33,468 nt of DNA from Dehalococcoidia bacterium (GTDB taxonomy: Bacteria; Chloroflexota; Dehalococcoidia; GIF9; AB-539-J10): positions 1 to 33,468 of the forward strand of contig PWRA01000137.1 of NCBI GenBank assembly GCA_003556385.1, given 5' to 3'. Each line of letters starts with the position of its first letter. Position 1 is the stretch's first letter. The position numbers and the translations under genes are program-made. The notes under the pieces are model-generated. The model had not been told where the DNA came from, searched no databases, and saw nothing but the letters and a program-made list of their open reading frames with translations. Shown here piece after piece: positions 25,062 through 33,191 of the stretch.

Positions 25062-25089
25062 TTGATGAACCACCGAAGTGTGGTATACT
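25062..25089 (+). promoter_or_regulatory. candidate trpB2 promoter with extended -10
   Basis: TTGATG (25062-25067), 16 bp, TATACT (25084-25089) preceded by TGG. The start near 25096 leaves a leader of about 155 bases. Confidence 0.5.
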
Positions 25090-25142
25090 GGCCGCGAATG
25101 AACGCGGACAGGGTCCGTAATGGCATAGCGTTCCCGTGCTCC

Positions 25143-25171
25143 GTCTGTGCGGGCGACAGACAAGAACCCGC
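25143..25171 (+). other. overlapping alternative hairpins in the trpB2 leader
   Basis: GTCTGT (25143-25148) pairs with ACAGAC (25156-25161). The loop sequence GCGGG (25149-25153) can instead pair with CCCGC (25167-25171). The two folds exclude each other. No leader peptide rich in Trp codons was found, so this is not a classic trp attenuator. Confidence 0.3.
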
Positions 25172-25253
25172 CACGATCCGAGGGGCTCAAACCTGAGTAG
25201 GCCAGAACTATGACTGACGCCGTCCTTGGTTGCGTTTCGTCTGGAGTTGCATG

Positions 25254-26534
25254 ATGAGAGAAGTAAGACAGATAAGCCTGCCGGTGAAGGATCTCCCCGA
25301 CAGATGGTACAACATCATCCCCGACTTGCCTGAGCCCTTACCTGCTGCCGAAGGTGACATGACTGCGATGGGCAAGGCTATCATCAAGGAGTGCCTGAAT
25401 CAGGAGTTTTCGGCGCAGAACTGGGTAGAAATCCCGGATGAGCTTCATGGAGCTTACCAGCAGATCGGCAGGCCGAGGCCTTTGTTCCGCGCGGTGAATC
25501 TTGAAAGGCGTCTCGATACGTCAGCCGAGCTCTATTATAAGGCCGAGGGGCTTTTCAGTCCCACCGGATCTCACAAGATCAACACTGCCATAGCACAGGC
25601 ATACTATGCCAAGCAGCAGGGATTGGGGAGACTTGTCACCGAAACAGGCGCAGGGCAGTGGGGAACGGCTCTGTCGTGCGCGGCAAGGATCATGGGCCTG
25701 AAGGCCACGGTCTACTGGGTAAGAGCAGTCTACAAGTGGAAGGAGGCGAGACGCGATTTTATGAAGCTCTATGGTGCAGATGTCTTTGCCTCTCCCTCAG
25801 AGAATACCGAAACGGGCAGAAAGCTGGTGCGGCAGGATTCCGAACACCCCGGGTCGCTTGCGATAGCGATCTCGGAGGGCCTTGAGGATGCCCTGTCTGA
25901 CGACAGAGCGGCCTATGTGTTGGGCTCGGTGCTAAACCATGTGCTCCTTCATCAGACGATCATCGGGCTCGAATGCAGGAAGCAACTGGAACTGGTTGAC
26001 CGGTATCCTGATGTCGTCGTTTCCTGCCTCGGAGGCGGAAGCAACTTCGGGGGAATCGCTTTGCCCTTTCTCGGAGATGCCGTGAAGCAGGGTAGGAAGA
26101 CGAGGTTTGTTGCCGCTCAATCTCAGGCCGCCCCCAATCTACAGGGCGAGTATCGCTACGATAATGCAGATTATTCCGGGATTACACCCAGGCTGAAGAT
26201 GTACACACTGGGACACCAGAAGGAGATGCCTCCCATTTTCGGTGATGGCATCAGATACCACGGCTGCTCTCCCATTCTGAGCCTTCTCAGGAATAGGGGC
26301 TATATCGACACTGTTGCATATCCGACCGATGAGAAATACGTCTTCGATTGTGCGAAGTTGTTTCTGTCGGAGGAAGGGTTCTTGCCCGCACCCGAGTCGG
26401 CCTATTCGATTGCTGCCGCGATTGACGAGGCAAACGCATGCAGTGAGGCGGGTGAGTCCAGGACTATATTGTTCAATGTTTCCGGCCACGGGTTTATGGA
26501 CATGGAGGGCTACAGGCAGGTTCTGCAGATCTAG
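25254..26534 (+). CDS. trpB2: TrpB2-type tryptophan synthase beta chain
   Basis: 426 residues from the chosen ATG. It joins indole and serine to tryptophan with PLP. PLP lysine K108 in SPTGSHKIN, ETGAGQWGTAL, CLGGGSNFGG (phosphate-binding loop) and FNVSGHGFMD near the end are clear. The N-terminal LPDRWYNIIPDLPEPLPP-like segment and extra length mark the TrpB2 subfamily, which does not form the standard complex with TrpA and is common in archaea and deep-branching bacteria. No trpA or other trp gene is here, so indole salvage is likely. GGAG (25243-25246) lies 7 bases before ATG 25254; ATG 25251 is an alternative. The carboxyltransferase starts 114 bases downstream. Confidence 0.92.
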   Translation: MREVRQISLPVKDLPDRWYNIIPDLPEPLPAAEGDMTAMGKAIIKECLNQEFSAQNWVEIPDELHGAYQQIGRPRPLFRAVNLERRLDTSAELYYKAEGLFSPTGSHKINTAIAQAYYAKQQGLGRLVTETGAGQWGTALSCAARIMGLKATVYWVRAVYKWKEARRDFMKLYGADVFASPSENTETGRKLVRQDSEHPGSLAIAISEGLEDALSDDRAAYVLGSVLNHVLLHQTIIGLECRKQLELVDRYPDVVVSCLGGGSNFGGIALPFLGDAVKQGRKTRFVAAQSQAAPNLQGEYRYDNADYSGITPRLKMYTLGHQKEMPPIFGDGIRYHGCSPILSLLRNRGYIDTVAYPTDEKYVFDCAKLFLSEEGFLPAPESAYSIAAAIDEANACSEAGESRTILFNVSGHGFMDMEGYRQVLQI

Positions 26535-26648
26535 AACCGCGCCGCCCGGGCTCCCCCTCCGGTTTCTTCCCGGACCAGAGGTATCTACTGTCATGTTGCG
26601 ACCGGGCCGCTGCGTTAGCCTATGAAATCGTAAGGAGGGTGAATCTAT

Positions 26649-28211
26649 ATGGTAGATGAGTCTGACAAGAATCTGGGCAGGCGTGCAGAGCTTGAACAGA
26701 GAAGGGAAAGGATTCTGCAGATGGGAGGGTCAAAGGCGGTTGAAGAGCGTCACAAGAAGGGGCAGCTGTCGGCCAGGGAACGGGTGCAGCGTTTTTTTGA
26801 TCCCGGCACCTTCAGCGAGATAGGAATGCATGTTAGGCACAGAACGACGGCGTTTGGCATGGACCGCAGGGAGGTCCCGGCCGAGGGTGTGATTACAGGC
26901 TTCGGCAAGGTGAACGGCAGGCACGTGGTAGTTGCCGCCGAGGACTACACCGCCATGGCCGGGACGTTTGGTGAATACCACGGTAAGAAGTTTGTTCGTG
27001 CCGTAGATTTCGCCAAGGACAACGGATGGCCGTTTGTGGGGATGAATGACTCCGGAGGGGCTCGCCTGCAGGAAGGGATGGATACGCTGGAAAGCTACGG
27101 CTGGCTCTTCAGGTCTCAGATACTGGCGTCCGGGATCATACCCCAGATAGCGTTACTTATGGGCCCCTGTCTGGGAGGGCAGGCGTACCATCCGGTAATG
27201 CAGGACTTTCTCATTCAGACCAGGCACACCGGTTTCATGGGCATTGCCGGACCTGCCTTCGTTAAGACCCAGACGGGCGAGGAGATCAGCCTGGAGGAGC
27301 TTTCGGGCTACAAGGCACATGCTATCAAGTCGGGCCAAACACATGTCGTGGCTGAAGACGACGCCGAATGTCTTGAGAAGTGCAAGGAACTGCTGGCCTT
27401 TCTACCTGTGAACAACAAAGAGCGGCCCCCACGCATCCGGACGGACGATGACCCGGACAGGAAGGAGGACTTACTAAGCCTGATGCCGGAGCATCCACAC
27501 CAGCCGTTCGATATGTACAAGGTAATCGCGAAAATAGTTGACGACGGGTATTTCTTCGAGACCCTTGGTCTCCACGCCAGGAATATAATCACGGGGTTTG
27601 CGCGCTTCAACGGACGGCCCGTAGGAATAGTGGCCACCCAGCCAAAATGGATGGCCGGGTGCATAGATATAGACGCCGCGGACAAGGGGGCCAGATTTGT
27701 CAGGTTTTGCGACCTGTTCAACATCCCTTTGCTCACGCTTCATGATTCTCCCGGCTACCTGATAGGGTCGCAGCAGGACTGGGGCGGGATATTGCGCCAT
27801 GGCGCCAAGCTCCTTTTTGCCTGGGCTGATGCCACTGTACCCCTGATCGCAGTCATAATGAGGAAGTCGTACGCCGGTGCGCACTATGGCATGCTGGACA
27901 AGGCCATCGGAGCCGATCTGGTCTTTGCGTGGCCTACTGCCCGGATCACCATCGTCGGGGCTGAGACTGCTGCCAGCGTGATCTTTGCCCGCGAAATCAG
28001 AGAGTCCGCTCAACCCGACGAGGTGCGAGAGCAGAGAATAAGAGAGTATTCGGAGACCTACGAGAACCCCTATTGCGCTGCCGAGAGGGGCTATGTGGAC
28101 GACGTGATAGACCCATCGGAAACGAGGCGGACCATAAACAGAGCACTGGACGCCCTGGAGGGCAAAACGGTCGCCCGTCCCTGGCGCAAGTATTCAAACA
28201 TCAATCTCTGA
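26649..28211 (+). CDS. acyl-CoA carboxylase carboxyltransferase subunit
   Basis: 520 residues with the two crotonase-like halves of biotin-dependent carboxyltransferases (propionyl-CoA carboxylase beta, methylmalonyl- or glutaconyl-CoA decarboxylase alpha). N half: NDSGGARLQEG and GPCLGGQAYHPVMQDF. C half: HDSPGYLIGSQQDWGGILRHGAKLLFAWA and RKSYAGAHYGM. Some positions differ from typical PccB (for example the TQPKWMAGCIDIDAADK segment where PccB has a NQP-containing sequence), so substrate is uncertain. A strong AAGGAGGGTG precedes the ATG. It lies 15 bases upstream of an acyl-CoA dehydrogenase, in one operon. No biotin carboxylase, biotin carrier or membrane decarboxylase subunit is present, so partners must be encoded elsewhere. 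Confidence 0.88.
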   Translation: MVDESDKNLGRRAELEQRRERILQMGGSKAVEERHKKGQLSARERVQRFFDPGTFSEIGMHVRHRTTAFGMDRREVPAEGVITGFGKVNGRHVVVAAEDYTAMAGTFGEYHGKKFVRAVDFAKDNGWPFVGMNDSGGARLQEGMDTLESYGWLFRSQILASGIIPQIALLMGPCLGGQAYHPVMQDFLIQTRHTGFMGIAGPAFVKTQTGEEISLEELSGYKAHAIKSGQTHVVAEDDAECLEKCKELLAFLPVNNKERPPRIRTDDDPDRKEDLLSLMPEHPHQPFDMYKVIAKIVDDGYFFETLGLHARNIITGFARFNGRPVGIVATQPKWMAGCIDIDAADKGARFVRFCDLFNIPLLTLHDSPGYLIGSQQDWGGILRHGAKLLFAWADATVPLIAVIMRKSYAGAHYGMLDKAIGADLVFAWPTARITIVGAETAASVIFAREIRESAQPDEVREQRIREYSETYENPYCAAERGYVDDVIDPSETRRTINRALDALEGKTVARPWRKYSNINL

Positions 28212-28226
28212 GAAAGGAGGCGACAT

Positions 28227-29384
28227 ATGGACTTCGGCTTCACGGAGGACCAGGAGAGGTTCAGACAGGAGGTACGCAGCTTCCTGGAAGACGAGATACG
28301 ACGGGGAGAATGGGAACCTGCGTGTGATGCCTGGATACAGGGCTTTGATCCCGAGTTTACGAAACGGGTGGCGCAGAGGGGTTGGATAGGTCTGACCTGG
28401 CCTCCGGAGTACGGCGGGCAGGGGCGCAGTCATGTGGACAGACTCATCCTGACTGAAGAGATGCTACGTTACGGGGCGCCAGCCGCCTGTCACTGGTTTG
28501 GTGATCGCCAGGTCGGGGGCGCGATTCTTTCGTTCGGATCGGAGGAATTGAAGAAGGAATTCTTGCCCAGGATTGCAGGGGGGGAGGCCTATTTCGGCCT
28601 GGGCATGAGCGAGCCCGGGGCCGGCTCCGATCTAGCGTCGTTGCAGACCAGGGCTGTGGAAGACGGAGACTATTATGTAATCAACGGTCAGAAGACCTGG
28701 ACCAGCTGTGCTTACTTCGCCCACTACATCGACGTGTATGCCCGCACAGATCCCGAGGCCCCGAAGCACAGGGGTATCAGCGAGTTCATCGTGGATGCCG
28801 GGTCGACCGGGGTCAGTCGTATCCCGATGACAGATATTACCGGCACCGAGGCCTGGAGCGACCTGTTCTTTGATAATGTGCGTGTACATAAGAAGTACCT
28901 GATCGGCGAGAAGAACCGCGGTTTCTATCAAGTCCTCCATCAGCTCGATTATGAGAGGAGCGGAATGGAGCGCATCATGGGCAACTACCCATTGTTCGAA
29001 GCCATCGTACAGTACTGCCGGGAGAGCAAACTGTCCCGGGATCCGGTGATTCGCAGCAAGCTGGCGCGACTACAGGTCGAATTCGAAGTGGGGCGCTTGC
29101 TTGGTTACAGAGTGACCTCGGTTATGGAGGAAGGGCGGACCCCTAACTGGGAATCGGCTATGTCCAAGGCCTATTCCACCGAGTTCGAGAAGCGACTGGC
29201 CAACGTGGCTATGGAGATCCTGGGTCTCTACGGGCAGCTGATGCCGGAGTCCAGGTTGGTCCCGCTTCGCGGTATGGCCCCGCACTCATACCTGGGCTCT
29301 AAAGGCTACAGCCTTCAGGCGGGCACGACTGAGATATTGAAGAACATCGTAGCTCTGCGGGGGCTGGGTCTACCCGGATCATGA
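28227..29384 (+). CDS. acyl-CoA dehydrogenase, probable catalytic subunit
   Basis: 385 residues. It makes enoyl-CoA with FAD. LGMSEPGAGSDLASLQT (125-141), NGQKTWTS (153-160) and the C-terminal QAGTTEILKNIVALRGLGLP fit the family. The medium-chain catalytic Glu in the C-terminal EGT motif is Ala here (QAGT), but LDYER at 240-244 puts Glu243 where isovaleryl- and long-chain enzymes have theirs. It lacks the RxQFGxPIxxFQ segment seen in the next gene, so it probably pairs with that protein. AAAGGAGG lies just before the ATG, and the gap to the carboxyltransferase is 15 bases. The acyl substrate is unknown. Confidence 0.9.
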   Translation: MDFGFTEDQERFRQEVRSFLEDEIRRGEWEPACDAWIQGFDPEFTKRVAQRGWIGLTWPPEYGGQGRSHVDRLILTEEMLRYGAPAACHWFGDRQVGGAILSFGSEELKKEFLPRIAGGEAYFGLGMSEPGAGSDLASLQTRAVEDGDYYVINGQKTWTSCAYFAHYIDVYARTDPEAPKHRGISEFIVDAGSTGVSRIPMTDITGTEAWSDLFFDNVRVHKKYLIGEKNRGFYQVLHQLDYERSGMERIMGNYPLFEAIVQYCRESKLSRDPVIRSKLARLQVEFEVGRLLGYRVTSVMEEGRTPNWESAMSKAYSTEFEKRLANVAMEILGLYGQLMPESRLVPLRGMAPHSYLGSKGYSLQAGTTEILKNIVALRGLGLPGS

Positions 29385-29481
29385 TGCGTCGCCCTGATCA
29401 GAGTGAGGACTGCCGGGCGACCAGGATGCTCGTGTCTGCGATACAGGATGGCACCGCAATCATTGAGATAGGAGGCTAGCG

Positions 29482-30603
29482 ATGAAGCTCAAGCTGAGTG
29501 AAGAACAAGAAATGCTGAGAATAGCGGCCCGTGACTTCCTGGCCGATAAGTGTCCCAGGGCCTTCATCAAACAGATGGAAGAAAGCGAGACAGGCTATTC
29601 CAGGGAGATGTGGCAGGAGATGGTGGAGTTAGGATGGATGGGCCTGGCATTCCCCGAGAAGTATGGCGGGGGCGACATGGGTTTTCTCGACCTGGCATTG
29701 TTATTGGAAGAGATGGGGCGTGCCTGTCTGCCCGGTCCTTTCTTCTCTACGGTGGTGCTTGGCGGTCTGCCCATTCTCGATATGGGCAGTGAGGAGCAGA
29801 AAGAGAGGTACTTGCCGGCGGCAATCCGGGGCGAGAAGATCTTCAGCCTGGCCCTGACCGAACCCGGCCATCGGAATCACGAACCGGCCGCAATTACCAC
29901 CGAGGCTACTCCGGAGGGTGACGGCTATATAATCAACGGCACGAAGTTATTCGTCCCCGACGCCCATATTGCCGACTATCTGCTGTGCGTGGCCCGAACG
30001 AAGCCTGCTGATGAAGTCGCAGTGTTCATGGTAAATGCCAGGGGTCCGCAGATAGACTGCAGGCTTTTGACGACCCTCGGCGGCGATAAGCAATGCGAAG
30101 TAGTGTTGGATGGGGTATCGGTATCTAAAGCCGACCTGCTGGGGCGGCCGGGTCAGTTGGCCGCTGTGCAGAGGATCGTTGAGCGCGCCGCCGTGGCGAA
30201 GTGTTGCGAAATGGTGGGGAACATTCAGCGGGTATTGGAGATGACCGTGAGCTACGCCAAAGAAAGAAAGCAGTTTGATCGGCCCATCGGCAGCTTCCAG
30301 GCCATTCAACACTATTGTGTCGACATGGCGACCGATGTCGACGGAGCGAGATTGAGTACCTACCGGGCAGCCTGGATGCTAAGCAAGGGGCTCCCCTGTA
30401 CCGGGGAGGTGGCCACGGCCAAGGCATGGATGGGTGAGGCCTCTCAGCGCATCATGGACCTGGCGCACCAGATTCATGGTGCGATCGGCGTTACCATGGA
30501 GCATGATCTGCACTTCTATAGCAGGCGTGCCAAGGCTGCAGAGCTTGCCTATGGCGATGCCGATGTCTACCGGGAGATGGTTGCACAGGAAATGGGGTTA
30601 TAG
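29482..30603 (+). CDS. acyl-CoA dehydrogenase, probable second (FAD-binding) subunit
   Basis: 373 residues. It has the ACAD fold (LALTEPGH 123-130, NGTKLFVPD 152-160) and the FAD/dimer motif KERKQFDRPIGSFQAIQH (260-277), which the preceding protein lacks. The C-terminus, HGAIGVTMEHDLHFYSRRAKAAELAYGDA, ends without the EGT-type Glu, and no Glu is obvious at the isovaleryl-type site. This complementary layout matches heterotetrameric (alpha2beta2) ACADs such as the mycobacterial ChsE1-ChsE2 type, so I infer the two genes make one enzyme. The gap to the previous gene is 97 bases, and AGGAGG precedes the ATG. Confidence 0.88.
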   Translation: MKLKLSEEQEMLRIAARDFLADKCPRAFIKQMEESETGYSREMWQEMVELGWMGLAFPEKYGGGDMGFLDLALLLEEMGRACLPGPFFSTVVLGGLPILDMGSEEQKERYLPAAIRGEKIFSLALTEPGHRNHEPAAITTEATPEGDGYIINGTKLFVPDAHIADYLLCVARTKPADEVAVFMVNARGPQIDCRLLTTLGGDKQCEVVLDGVSVSKADLLGRPGQLAAVQRIVERAAVAKCCEMVGNIQRVLEMTVSYAKERKQFDRPIGSFQAIQHYCVDMATDVDGARLSTYRAAWMLSKGLPCTGEVATAKAWMGEASQRIMDLAHQIHGAIGVTMEHDLHFYSRRAKAAELAYGDADVYREMVAQEMGL

Positions 30604-30631
30604 CTACCCTGGATTGCGATCGCCTCAATAA

Positions 30632-31285
30632 TCACAGATCCTGGCGGAGTTCATCCAGCTCCTTCTCTAAGCTTCTTTGTCCCAGTGATACCGTCAGGTC
30701 TCCCCGGGTTCTTTCCGTGATGGCCCGCACGGTGTCGGTGCTCCGTCTCAGGCCATGAGCCAGTAGCTCCGGAAAGTCCATGGCCATCAGGATTCCATAG
30801 ATGTTGTCCATGATGGTAAGAAGCTCCTCACAGCGGGAGAAGTCCCCGCGTCTGACGCTGTCCAGTATGTACCTCCGCAACTCCCCCACCGACTCGCCCA
30901 GACCGTCGAGGTAGGCGGCGTAGCTTACCTGCAGCGCTTCGGGCTTCGGCAAGGCTTCGTCGGCGATCAAGGCCAGCGTGATGTAGCCTTCCGCCAGTTC
31001 CTTCTGAGCATCATGAACGAAGCCCGAGTGAAGCAGCCTGCCGTGTCCCGCCAGGTCGCGGCTCAGGTCTTCAAGCAACTGATGTCCTGACGCAAGCAGC
31101 TGTCTCGCCCTGTCGGGCTCCTGGCGGTGGATGGCGCGTATGGCATCCGCACTGTAGCGGATTACCTGGCGGCAGTTGCGTAGGGCTTTCTCTCGTGCCC
31201 CATCCTCGGCCACGAAGTGCGGCGGCAGATCCACAGCGATTGACTCCAGGTCCTTTGCTGTTTTTGACATCTCCATCCTGCTCAC
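30632..31285 (-). CDS. translin family protein (TRAX/translin-like, possible nuclease)
   Basis: 217 residues, all helical by composition, like eukaryotic translin and TRAX and their archaeal and bacterial relatives, which bind single-stranded RNA/DNA; TRAX carries the RNase activity of the C3PO complex. Visible landmarks are REKALRNCRQVIRYSADAIRAIH (31-53), the KELAEG segment (E96, E99), YLDGLGESVGELRR (125-138, with E131 and E135) and RRSTDTVRAITERTRGDL (180-197). The acidic ExxE and ExxxE pattern resembles the TRAX active site, with Glu in place of one Asp. The GTG at 31285 is used; the ATG at 31270, with AGGA 5 bases upstream, is a good alternative. It starts 5 bases after the ThiD2-ThiE stop, so it is co-translated with it. 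Confidence 0.8.
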   Translation of the reverse strand: MSRMEMSKTAKDLESIAVDLPPHFVAEDGAREKALRNCRQVIRYSADAIRAIHRQEPDRARQLLASGHQLLEDLSRDLAGHGRLLHSGFVHDAQKELAEGYITLALIADEALPKPEALQVSYAAYLDGLGESVGELRRYILDSVRRGDFSRCEELLTIMDNIYGILMAMDFPELLAHGLRRSTDTVRAITERTRGDLTVSLGQRSLEKELDELRQDL

Positions 31286-31290
31286 TAGCC

Positions 31291-32400
31291 CTATGCCTGG
31301 CTGGGGGTCTGGGAGTCGGTTCCTCGTTCCTCACTTGCCCGCTTCATCTGTAAGACCAGTTGGTGCCCGGCTTCCCTGACATCTTCCTCCCCCAGCACGG
31401 CACTTACTACGGCTACGGAGTTGGCTCCGGCTTCCACTACTTGGCCGATGTTATCCCGGTTGATACCGCCAATGGCCACCACAGGGACAGATACCCTGCG
31501 CTTGATCTGTCTTAGCACGTCCAGTCCTACCACTGTGGTCCCACTCTTCGTCGTTGTGGGGAATATGGAGCCCACGGCAATGTAGTCTGCGCCTTCATCC
31601 TGGGCTTCTACTGCCCGGGATAACGTGGTAACCGAACAGCCGACTATCTTATCTATGGGCAGTGCGCTGCGGACCACAGGAAGCGGCAGATCGTGCCGGC
31701 CGACGTGAACCCCATCGGCATCGACAGCCAGGGCTAAGTCCAGGTGGTCATTCACTATGAACAGGATACCAGCCTGACCACAGAGTTTCCTGAGTTTCTG
31801 CGCCACGAGCAGCAACTCTCCTTTTGCAGCCTGCTTGTCCCGGAGCTGGATTGCGCTGGCGCCTCCTTCGATGGCCATTCTTGTGACGTCCGTCTCATCC
31901 CTGCCTGCAGCAAACTGCCTGTCCACGATAACGTAGAGCCCTGACAGTCTGTCCGTCTTGTCTCGGCGTGATATCCGCGAGAACAATTCTCGCTCCGCGT
32001 CGTAGACGGCGAATCGTGCCTGTTCAAAGCGGCCTGCAGTGAGAGTGTGGCGTAGTTCCGGCAGTTTTGCCAGCTCCTCTATGACGCGAAGGGCTTCCTC
32101 TGCCCTCCTGGCATTGGCCGTAACCACGTCTTGCAGGCCCCGCAGGGACATCGACTCCGACAACCGCTGCCCCCCGCCCGAATCCGGAGGGCGGCCGACG
32201 TCGTGTGCCGAATCTCTGTGAGACAAGAGCGCTGCGTTCAGTGATACAGTCTCCCGGGCTAGATCGTGACGCAGGCTCCGTAAGCGCCGGCTCAATTCAA
32301 CATCATTGAGCAGATAGCGAGCGATGTCTTCCAGGACGCGCAATCCTTCTCGCGACCGGTTCACATTGGCATCAATCGTACGCAGCACTTGGAGAGACAC
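31291..32400 (-). CDS. thiE: fused ThiD2-ThiE (HMP-P kinase domain plus thiamine phosphate synthase)
   Basis: 369 residues. The C-terminal domain (about 150-360) is ThiE, which joins HMP-PP and THZ-P to thiamine phosphate: GLYVIVDR, AIQLRDKQA, FIVNDHLDLALAVDADGVHVGRHDLPL, VGSIFPTTTKSG and VPVVAIGGIN are canonical. The N-terminal domain (about 1-135, RTIDANVNRSREGLRVLEDIARY) is the ThiD2 type, reported as a monofunctional HMP-P kinase that makes the substrate for ThiE. The start is GTG at 32400, overlapping the end of the upstream FmdB gene by 29 bases; GTG 32388 is an alternative. Domain order fits the known fusion. No ThiC, ThiG or ThiM lies in the window. Confidence 0.93.
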   Translation of the reverse strand: MSLQVLRTIDANVNRSREGLRVLEDIARYLLNDVELSRRLRSLRHDLARETVSLNAALLSHRDSAHDVGRPPDSGGGQRLSESMSLRGLQDVVTANARRAEEALRVIEELAKLPELRHTLTAGRFEQARFAVYDAERELFSRISRRDKTDRLSGLYVIVDRQFAAGRDETDVTRMAIEGGASAIQLRDKQAAKGELLLVAQKLRKLCGQAGILFIVNDHLDLALAVDADGVHVGRHDLPLPVVRSALPIDKIVGCSVTTLSRAVEAQDEGADYIAVGSIFPTTTKSGTTVVGLDVLRQIKRRVSVPVVAIGGINRDNIGQVVEAGANSVAVVSAVLGEEDVREAGHQLVLQMKRASEERGTDSQTPSQA

Positions 32401-32746
32401 TTTCCATGTCCTTCAGCGGCTCAGGCAGCGTGACTTCCCTGGCGGCCTGTATCTGGTCCTGAATACGCGACGGCATCTCCTGCCCCATGTCGCGGAATCT
32501 CTTCTCCGTCCAGCGACCGATATTGCGGGGGTCCCTATAGTAGTTCTCGCCAACACGTCCGACGGGCTCTCCACTCTCCTCCCACACCGTCTGCAGCGAC
32601 TTGTGGTAGGCAAAGCTGGATATGACTCGCGATAGGTTATCGCTGCCGCACAACGAGCATTCCGGGGCAAATGGCGCAGACAGGTTCCTTACCAGGAAGC
32701 TAGATCTTCTCTCGCAGTTGTGGCACATGAACTCGTAGATGGGCAT
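32372..32746 (-). CDS. FmdB family zinc-ribbon protein (second copy)
   Basis: 124 residues. The N-terminal ribbon MPIYEFMCHNC...CSLC has C8, C11, C30 and C33. The rest is charged and polar with no known domain. FmdB proteins are small putative regulators of unknown role, first noted beside formamidase and formylmethanofuran genes. It lies 15 bases downstream of its paralogue and overlaps the thiE start. An AGGCGG tract precedes the ATG. The C-terminal half differs from the paralogue, although both keep the ribbon, a YHK/YES-type segment and an arginine-rich W-containing stretch (RWTEKRFRDMGQ versus EWNRRMSGGE). Confidence 0.82.
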   Translation of the reverse strand: MPIYEFMCHNCERRSSFLVRNLSAPFAPECSLCGSDNLSRVISSFAYHKSLQTVWEESGEPVGRVGENYYRDPRNIGRWTEKRFRDMGQEMPSRIQDQIQAAREVTLPEPLKDMESVSPSAAYD

Positions 32747-32761
32747 AGAATACCGCCTGGT

Positions 32762-33145
32762 TCAGCTGCTCTTGGACTCGCCTGACCGCCGGCCTGACTT
32801 CTCTCTCTTCTTCTGCTCTATCTGAGTAGCCGGCCACTCGCCCTTGTCCATCCTGTCGGTTATCTCCTCGTATTCAGGAGGCGACTTCTCACCGCCACTC
32901 ATTCTCCGGTTCCACTCAGCCAGTGCGCGCGGATCATTGCGCATCATGCCACGCGTCAACTGACGGTCCGAGAGTATGCTCTCATAGACATCCCTGTGTG
33001 TCCTCCCTACCGAGAACGCGGAGAACACCCTGCTCAGCCCGGCTTTGCCGCACCCGGGGCATGCCGGCGCCGGGGCGTGAAACCCCTGTTGATATGAACT
33101 CATGGTCCGACGGCAGTTATCGCACCAGTACTCGTAGATAGGCAT
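32762..33145 (-). CDS. FmdB family zinc-ribbon protein (first copy)
   Basis: 127 residues from the chosen ATG. The ribbon MPIYEYWCDNC...CPGC has C8, C11, C29 and C32. A charged C-terminal half ends in KKREKSGRRSGESKSS. It is the first gene of a tight minus-strand operon of two FmdB proteins, ThiD2-ThiE and translin. The start at 33145 is favoured because MPIYEY is the family N-terminus and because a promoter at 33163-33191 predicts a transcript starting near 33156, downstream of the longer candidate start at 33172. The function is unknown. Confidence 0.8.
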   Translation of the reverse strand: MPIYEYWCDNCRRTMSSYQQGFHAPAPACPGCGKAGLSRVFSAFSVGRTHRDVYESILSDRQLTRGMMRNDPRALAEWNRRMSGGEKSPPEYEEITDRMDKGEWPATQIEQKKREKSGRRSGESKSS

Positions 33146-33162
33146 TTCTCGTTTACGAAAAG

Positions 33163-33191
33163 ATTCTAGCACAGCGGAACACGGCCACCAA
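33163..33191 (-). promoter_or_regulatory. promoter of the FmdB-ThiE-translin operon
   Basis: TTGGTG (33191-33186), 17 bp, TAGAAT (33168-33163) with a TGC extended -10 on the minus strand. The start would be near 33156, only about 11 bases from the ATG. Confidence 0.5.

Larger units (their letters stand above)
24908..25253. other. divergent intergenic region between comEC and trpB2
   Basis: About 346 bases with no convincing gene. A frame opening at the ATG at 25099 could encode 32 residues but has no ribosome binding site. The region holds the trpB2 promoter (25062-25089) and overlapping hairpins (25143-25171). I saw no clear promoter for comEC. Confidence 0.5.

Noticed and set aside
25099-25197. 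Possible trp leader peptide starting at the ATG at 25099
   Set aside because: The 32-codon frame contains no Trp codon and has no ribosome binding site.
30616-30623. GCGATCGC palindrome between convergent genes
   Set aside because: A single 8-base palindrome in GC-rich DNA is easily chance; no repeat of it was noticed nearby and it has no hairpin loop.
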